Source: Hsuehochloa calcarea (taxonomy: Eukaryota > Streptophyta > Magnoliopsida > Poales > Poaceae). From it: 64,000 nucleotides of DNA. The position numbers and the translations under genes are program-made. Each line of letters starts with the position of its first letter. Positions within the stretch are counted from its first letter, which is position 1. The notes under the pieces are model-generated. The model was not told the DNA's origin and did not search any database. It worked only from the letters and a program-made list of their open reading frames with translations. The stretch covers positions 14,293,385 to 14,357,384 of the forward strand of contig CM070594.1 in the NCBI GenBank assembly GCA_036346395.1. Direction: 5' to 3'. Positions 58,660 through 64,000 of this stretch are shown piece after piece.

Positions 58660-59161
58660 TGGGAGTTAGTCAGAGACATTGAAATAAGGTGTTGCGTCAC
58701 CGTTTTGGGCCTAATAAGGCCTTGTAAGCGTGGCAAGGTCAAAGTCCAGGATGTGTACGCCTCTCCACATGGCAGCACAACCCTTGGTCGACCTCCTCAT
58801 GTTCTCCCCCTATATATTGCATGCAGCCGCCACAGTTTAGGGTTGGGTTTTTTCTTAGATTATTCTGCCTTTGTAGTTTCACCGTTTACGATTTGAGAAA
58901 CCCCACTTGTGAACTTCATCCAAATCCGCAATATATTTCAGATTACATCTATCTTGTTCTTGTGAGTTGCTTCGATTGCTTGCAGGAACCATAACCCTCG
59001 TGGTAAAGTCGATCGCGGGCGAGCGTGGTTGATAACGACAGTTGTGCAGGTGTAGCGAATTGCGAGGTGAAGATCTGCGGGTCGGTAGCCTCAAAGCGTC
59101 AACGTCCTCACGACGAAACAAATCGAACCTATCGGAAGATCGGGCCGCCGTCTACTCATCA
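58660..59161 (+). mobile_element. Gypsy LTR (right boundary firm, left boundary uncertain)
   Basis: The right end reads CTACTCATCA, two bases before the primer site. A TATA-like TATATATTG occurs at 58811-58819. The left boundary may be anywhere from 58335 (a TGATGAG start that mirrors the CTCATCA end but overlaps the pol tail) to about 58660. Short acgaccag repeats occupy 58550-58650. Confidence 0.6.
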
Positions 59162-59163
59162 AT

Positions 59164-59175
59164 TGGTATCAGAGC
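59164..59175 (+). other. tRNA-iMet primer binding site
   Basis: TGGTATCAGAGC, the canonical plant retrotransposon primer site complementary to initiator-Met tRNA, directly after the LTR end. It orients this element on the plus strand. Confidence 0.92.
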
Positions 59176-60461
59176 AAAGGTTGCCTGTTAGGTAATCTCG
59201 TTTATCCCCTTTTTGTTAGTTGTGTTCCATCACCTAGAGTCCAGAAAATTACTCTACAAAAAAGTTTTATATCTTAGTTCTTCCGTCATTGTCAAACCAC
59301 TTTGTGCCTATCGCAATTGTGTTTTCGCCGCGTTGTTGAGTTTGAGTCCATCGTCGGTGTCTTTGTTGCTGGTCTAGTCGTCGTAATCTAGTTTCTAGCG
59401 TCGAGTCTTCGCTATTTTGGTCTTTGTGTATCTCGGCCTGCCCTTAGTTACATCCTTTGTTTTGTCTAGTATAGCCGAGATCGTGAGACCCCCTCTCCAT
59501 ACAACCACCTCCTCGGGTTCGACCTCCCAGTCGGATTCGACCACCCACTCGGATTCGACCACCTACTCGAGTTCAACCACCTCTTCGTGTTCGACCACTA
59601 GTCGGATTCGACCACCCACTCGGATTTGACCACCTACTCGAGTTCGACCACCTACTCAAGTTCGACCACCTCCTCGGATTCGACTGCCTAGTCGGCTCGA
59701 CCACCTCCTCAAATCCGACTACCTATCCATTCGAGCACCTAGCCAAAGTTCAGAGAGAGAGAGGGTATCTTTTTATTACCTTTATACCCCTGCTCTCCGG
59801 AAAAAAAGTTTGTGACCTATATATATCCCCAGACCCAGAAGAGGGTTTCGAAGAGTTTTGAGTCAAGGTCTCGCAAAAAAAGGAACCCTAGGTTGGGTTT
59901 CTACAGTTAAAAAAAAGAAGAAGAAGAGAGAAGCAAAAAAAAAGAAGAGGAGAGAAGCAAAAAAAGAAGAAAAAAAAGAGAGAGACCACTCATAGTTGGC
60001 TCACGACCACCCTCAGTTGGCCCACGACAACCCACAGTTGGTCCACGACCACCTACAGGAGAAATCAGTTGCTTTGTGAATTTTATTCCATTGTGCTTGT
60101 ATCTACCCTATTATTCAGCTTGTTTGAGCTAGTTATAGGAACGCGTTTGGGCCAGCAACTGTGACGAGTACTGTGGACTTTTGATTCAGTTTTGCTAATC
60201 TGATTTCATTATTGCTATTCTTTGCTACTAAACATTGCCTATCCGAGCTCCACCTACTTTCGGCCCTCAGATTTGGATCCTCGCAATTCGACTTCGCCGC
60301 GGTCATACATCCCACCTTCTCCGATCATACCACCTGCCGCAATTGGTAAGAAATCCATAAGAGCTTGGTAAGACGCTTGAGAGTGTGTGTGTTTTCACCT
60401 TCCACCACCTAGTAGTTGATAGGGATAATATCTTTGTGTTGTCTTTTGTCTCCTACTAACC
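59176..60461 (+). other. Retrotransposon leader with three repeat tracts
   Basis: Untranslated leader between primer site and gag start. It contains an 18-bp tandem repeat (tcggattcgaccacccac type, about 59512-59740), a purine tract (59905-59985, aaaaagaagaagaagaga type) and a 20-bp repeat (cagttggcccacgaccaccc type, about 59985-60055). Confidence 0.6.
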
Positions 60462-60484
60462 ATGGCAGGTGAGGAATTGGAGGC
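60462..60484 (+). pseudogene. Gag start, cut after eight codons by an LTR
   Basis: ATG at 60462 reads MAGEELEA and is then interrupted by TGTAACATCCC. Position relative to the primer site (about 1.3 kb) and the sequence context suit a gypsy gag start, but too little remains to prove it. Confidence 0.4.
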
Positions 60485-63400
60485 TGTAACATCCCAAATA
60501 CGGATTTGTGTTTCGAACGTAAGAAAATGCAAAGAAATTAAAACTTTTCTTGCATCTTGAAACCCCTGGTCATTTTTGTAATTCTTTTAAAAGGATTAGG
60601 GAAGATCAAATTCAAATCCTCATTCGACTCTAATAAAAAACCTCCTTGTCTTAGATTTTGTGCCAAACCCTTGGAGATATTTCTCCGGAGTTCTAGGGAG
60701 GCTTAGCAGCACCTCTGAATTATCTCATAATTTTTAGAAATTATTTGATAATTTCTGGAGGCGAGTCAAAGCTTGGTCAAACCATAGCTTTCACCTTCTG
60801 GAATTTCTGAAGGAAAATTCAGTACATTAAAATCTCTGGAAATTTCATATGAGATTCCTCCGGTTGTCGACAAACTCGAAGAAAATTTCGTAATTTTGGA
60901 GCTTGCTTGCTACCTTAAATAATTCTCCAAAAATCGCTTATTCAAATTCAAACCCTAATCGGTTTCACTATTCCTTAGGTTTAAGTCGGACTCGGGCTCG
61001 AGCCACGGGCGCGGTCCGATCCACTAAGCTGTGCCAACTCGGTCGTTCGGCGCCCGTGGTCGTGAGCCGTTGGATCGGCATCGAGCGGTCTTCGACCACC
61101 AACGCCGAAGTCGTTGTAAACCACCGATCTAACTCGGTAGTTGGATCGGTATCGAACGGTATTCGACCGGTCGAGCGATGGGATCGGTTCAATCCGCTCG
61201 ATCTAGCTCGGTAGCTCGATTTCAATCCGACGACCAACGAGTCGTCTCCTTCCTCTGTCCGTAGCGTGAGCTCGCCATGGCGTCGCGCGAGGAGAAAAGC
61301 GGCGTCAGATCCACTCTATGTCCACCTTTAAGCGGCTAGCTCGGCGCATTAAATGCTGTCGCTCACCCTCGAGGGTCATAACTCAACCGCTCCGCCGCTC
61401 TCAAGTGCTCTCATGGCAGTGTTGACCCGAGTGGAAAAATCCGGCCGTTGCTCTCCGCCATTGCTCTATTTAAACCCCGTTGCTTCGCCCTTAGTTCCTT
61501 TAGCATACGCAACTCCGCTAGCACTCACCCTCTTGCTTGAGCTGCAGTCCCTCGCACTCTCTTCGACCGACATTGTTGAGTGTGGAGCTTCGGTGGAGGC
61601 GGTGCAGCGGGGGTTTTCTTCTTCAAGTCTTCGCCCCCTCTGCTCCCCCTTTACTCTTTGGAGCTTACTCTCACGCGGTTTGGTTCTCTCTGTGCCCAGG
61701 TCGCTGTGGCCTAGCGAGAACCTTACCACCGCCGTTCGGATACTCGTCGCCGGAGCCACTCCGTGGGTCTCTAGTCGTTCTTCAGCCCAGGTACTTTCGC
61801 GTTGCCCTATAGGAAAGTAAGTGTGTTTTCGTTGTCCTTTGGCATTGCCCGTTCGGCGAGTTTCCGAGCCATACCACTCGGCCGCACTCCGTGGTCGTAC
61901 CGCTGGGGTCGGAGAAGCCGCCGCTGGCAAAGCGTGCGGGAGGCGCTGCCTCGTGGTCGGATTCGACCACCATCGTAGCAGTCGTTTCGACCAGATTGCA
62001 GTGTTGTGATGGGTAAATAGGACGTCCCGTAGTTCCCAGTAGGGCCCCTTATGCTTAGAAGGGAGAGGCCTATCGAGTGATTGTAAGTTTCCTACAATCA
62101 CCCCCATAGTCGTAAGTCTCACTACGACTATGGCGTGGTCATACGTTCCTCTACGGCTTGTATCTAGTCGTAAGACTTGCTACGACTTCTGCCGTGGTCG
62201 TAAGTGTTTCTACGATCGTACCTAGTCGTAAGTCCGTCATCTCGACTAGTAACCAATCGTCGTCCTTCTCGACCACCACTTGGTCGTAAGACCTTCTTTC
62301 GGTCGTAGTTTTGGCATTAAGAATCCAAATCAATTGGTTCTTGTTGCTAAATTCTTTATAAATCAGTACCTTGCTTCAGTAAGGTTTTCAGAATTTTTGG
62401 AAAAAGTTTGATGTTGAGTCCTTGCATTTTATTCGTTCTTATCGATTGCTTTTCGCTTTTCCCGTTAGGATCCGAAGAGCACATTGACAATACTGTTGAT
62501 CCTCAGCAGTATCTTGACCCGCAGCAAACATGCAAGCAGTTTGATCATGTTAATCCTATTATTTTACAAGTCTAATATATTGATTTTCAACTCGTATGTA
62601 TGCATTGCTATTTTGTTGTTAAATTATGGTTAGTATCCTATAGTTGCATAATCTGTAGGACTCGTTTATCCTCTACTACCATGAGCTTAGGTGATTTCTC
62701 GTGGTCGGTCCGATGGAGGGACTTGGATCACTTAGTAGCTTCCGATTGGAAAATGCTTAGCCATGCTTAGTTCGGTAGCTTTGGGTGACCACCGGCTTAG
62801 TCGATGGTCTTGATCACACAAAAACTATTATTCTTCCATTATGTCCAGCACTTTGTGCTTTGTTAATTTTGCAAATCAAAAACTGAAAAATGAAAACGGA
62901 TTTGGACTTGGGCATAATGGTATGTTGGTGTGGTGTTTTGGGGTGATCGGAATGGTGCCAGTCATCAAGGACCGAACATCTTGTTACACTAAACCAAGCA
63001 CTATTGCGTACTAACCACATGAGGGTTATATGGGACCCCTCTTGACTTAGTACTTTGGCGTGTGTTATCTCCGAGTCGCAGGAGGAAAGGTTTTTGTGTG
63101 TGTGTCGTGGGAAACATGGTATGTGTTCTGGTGTGTGTGTGTGTTGGGTGTGCGGTGGTGGGGATTGGCGGGAAGGTTCTCCACCTCGAAGGGCGTCGCA
63201 GTTGTCCAAGGCTTTACCCGTGACGGGTAGTTGTCCGAGGCTGGGCCACGACCCCGACACAACGTATGGGTTTCTATCCATACGGGCGACTCGAAGTTAA
63301 TGCATAATATTGGAAATGTCTCGTAGGACTTAGCCGTGCCGGCATACCTAAGGTAGTGTGCTTAATCATATGGCAAAAAGGCGGTTCAACATGTGGGTAA

Positions 63401-64000
63401 GTTGGTACACCCTGCAGGGATAAAACTATTCGAATAGCCTCGTCCTAGGTTATGGACACGCTTAGGGAGGTCTTCCAAGAGTTAGACTACAACCTTTGTT
63501 TTCAAAATTAAAACTTGATATGGTTGGTATGAATGGGTAATTCATACTATTGTTGTGGTGACTATTGGGTTAGTCACCTTCAGGATTGTTGCTGTTCCCT
63601 ATCTACTATTATATTGTTGTCTTTTGCGACTATTTGAACATTAAAAACAGATTTGATTAACATTGCCTTCAATCTATTACATTATTACAAATGGAAAATT
63701 GCTTTATGCTAAAACTAAAATATACAGCCTCCACTTCTATGAGCTTGCATGTAGCTTATGTACAGGTTTGTTACACCATCTGTAAGTCTTGCGAGTACAT
63801 TCAAAGTACTCACCGGCTTTTGCCGGCTGCTTTTGTTTGCAGGGGAAGGAGGTGAGCCCCAAGGGCCTCACTTTTGTGAGATGTGCTTCGGGTTTGGCGA
63901 CTAGCTTGGCGGTTCGGTGGGTTGCCTTGTGGGTTATAGGCACACTGGTCGGCTCTTTTGTTTATGGCCATCTTATGGCACTTTTGCTTCCGCTGTTAAA
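60485..64000. mobile_element. Long LTR of another gypsy element, runs off the window
   Basis: Starts TGTAACATCCCAAATACGG, an LTR start. It continues through GC-rich and then low-complexity sequence to gtactcaccggcttttgccg near 63808, a motif type found toward the end of long grass gypsy LTRs. No CA end plus primer site is seen, so the LTR is at least 3.5 kb or internally nested. Open frames at 60903-62122 are not gene-like. Hairpin-forming GTCGTA motifs occur at 62104-62300. Confidence 0.55.

Noticed and set aside
59164..59175. tRNA gene suggested by the Met-tRNA-like 12-mer
   Set aside because: Only the 12-base primer complement is present; no cloverleaf.
61353..62122. Open frames of 155 and 218 residues on opposite strands
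   Set aside because: They overlap each other within a probable LTR and show no family motif or splice context.

Overview
This is nuclear DNA of a grass (Poaceae). It holds one conserved host gene embedded in old and recent transposable elements: Tourist and Stowaway MITEs, CACTA, Ty1/copia and Ty3/gypsy retrotransposons, and Helitron, LINE and hAT remnants. The species cannot be fixed from the sequence.

Host gene. The minus strand from 40194 down to 18523 carries a complete plant ULK4-type kinase-like gene, RUNKEL (RUK). I reconstructed ten GT-AG exons encoding about 1343 residues: a protein kinase domain at the N-terminus, an acidic linker, and a long ARM/HEAT-like region. In Arabidopsis the orthologue is a microtubule-associated protein needed for cell-plate expansion during cytokinesis. 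Intron 8 is about 14.5 kb, of which about 13.6 kb is a nested transposon block.

Layout. 1-5965 and 11194-17145 are two nearly identical copies of one block (Tourist MITE, LINE endonuclease scrap, Helitron helicase scrap). Between them lies a 5'-LTR/gag/protease/RT-start fragment of a Ty3/gypsy element on the minus strand. 17146-18522 is the 3' flank of RUK. 18523-40194 is RUK. Intron 8 (20724-35250) contains three copies of a hAT-like/GC-rich module, two copies of a minus-strand copia pol fragment, and a plus-strand copia element with its 3' LTR. The block is bounded by short terminal direct repeats with a possible 5-bp target duplication. 40195-42499 is the RUK upstream region, with a complete Tourist MITE. 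42500-46865 is the 5' part of a CACTA element with a decayed Tnp2-type transposase. 47886-50310 has a pentatricopeptide-like exon scrap followed by a modular satellite. 50403-52134 is a gypsy-type LTR fragment. 52135-55693 is CACTA material again, with a nearly intact three-exon TnpA-like (Transposase_24 type) gene. 57.3-64.0 kb holds a gypsy element whose gag is interrupted eight codons after its start by another long LTR that runs off the window.

Cross-cutting observation. Where near-identical repeat copies differ, the complex differences fall strikingly often at CAG/CTG sites, in both the left duplication and the intron copies. This fits either a methylation-linked sequencing artefact or a CHG-biased mutation process, and it affects how frameshifts in these elements should be read.
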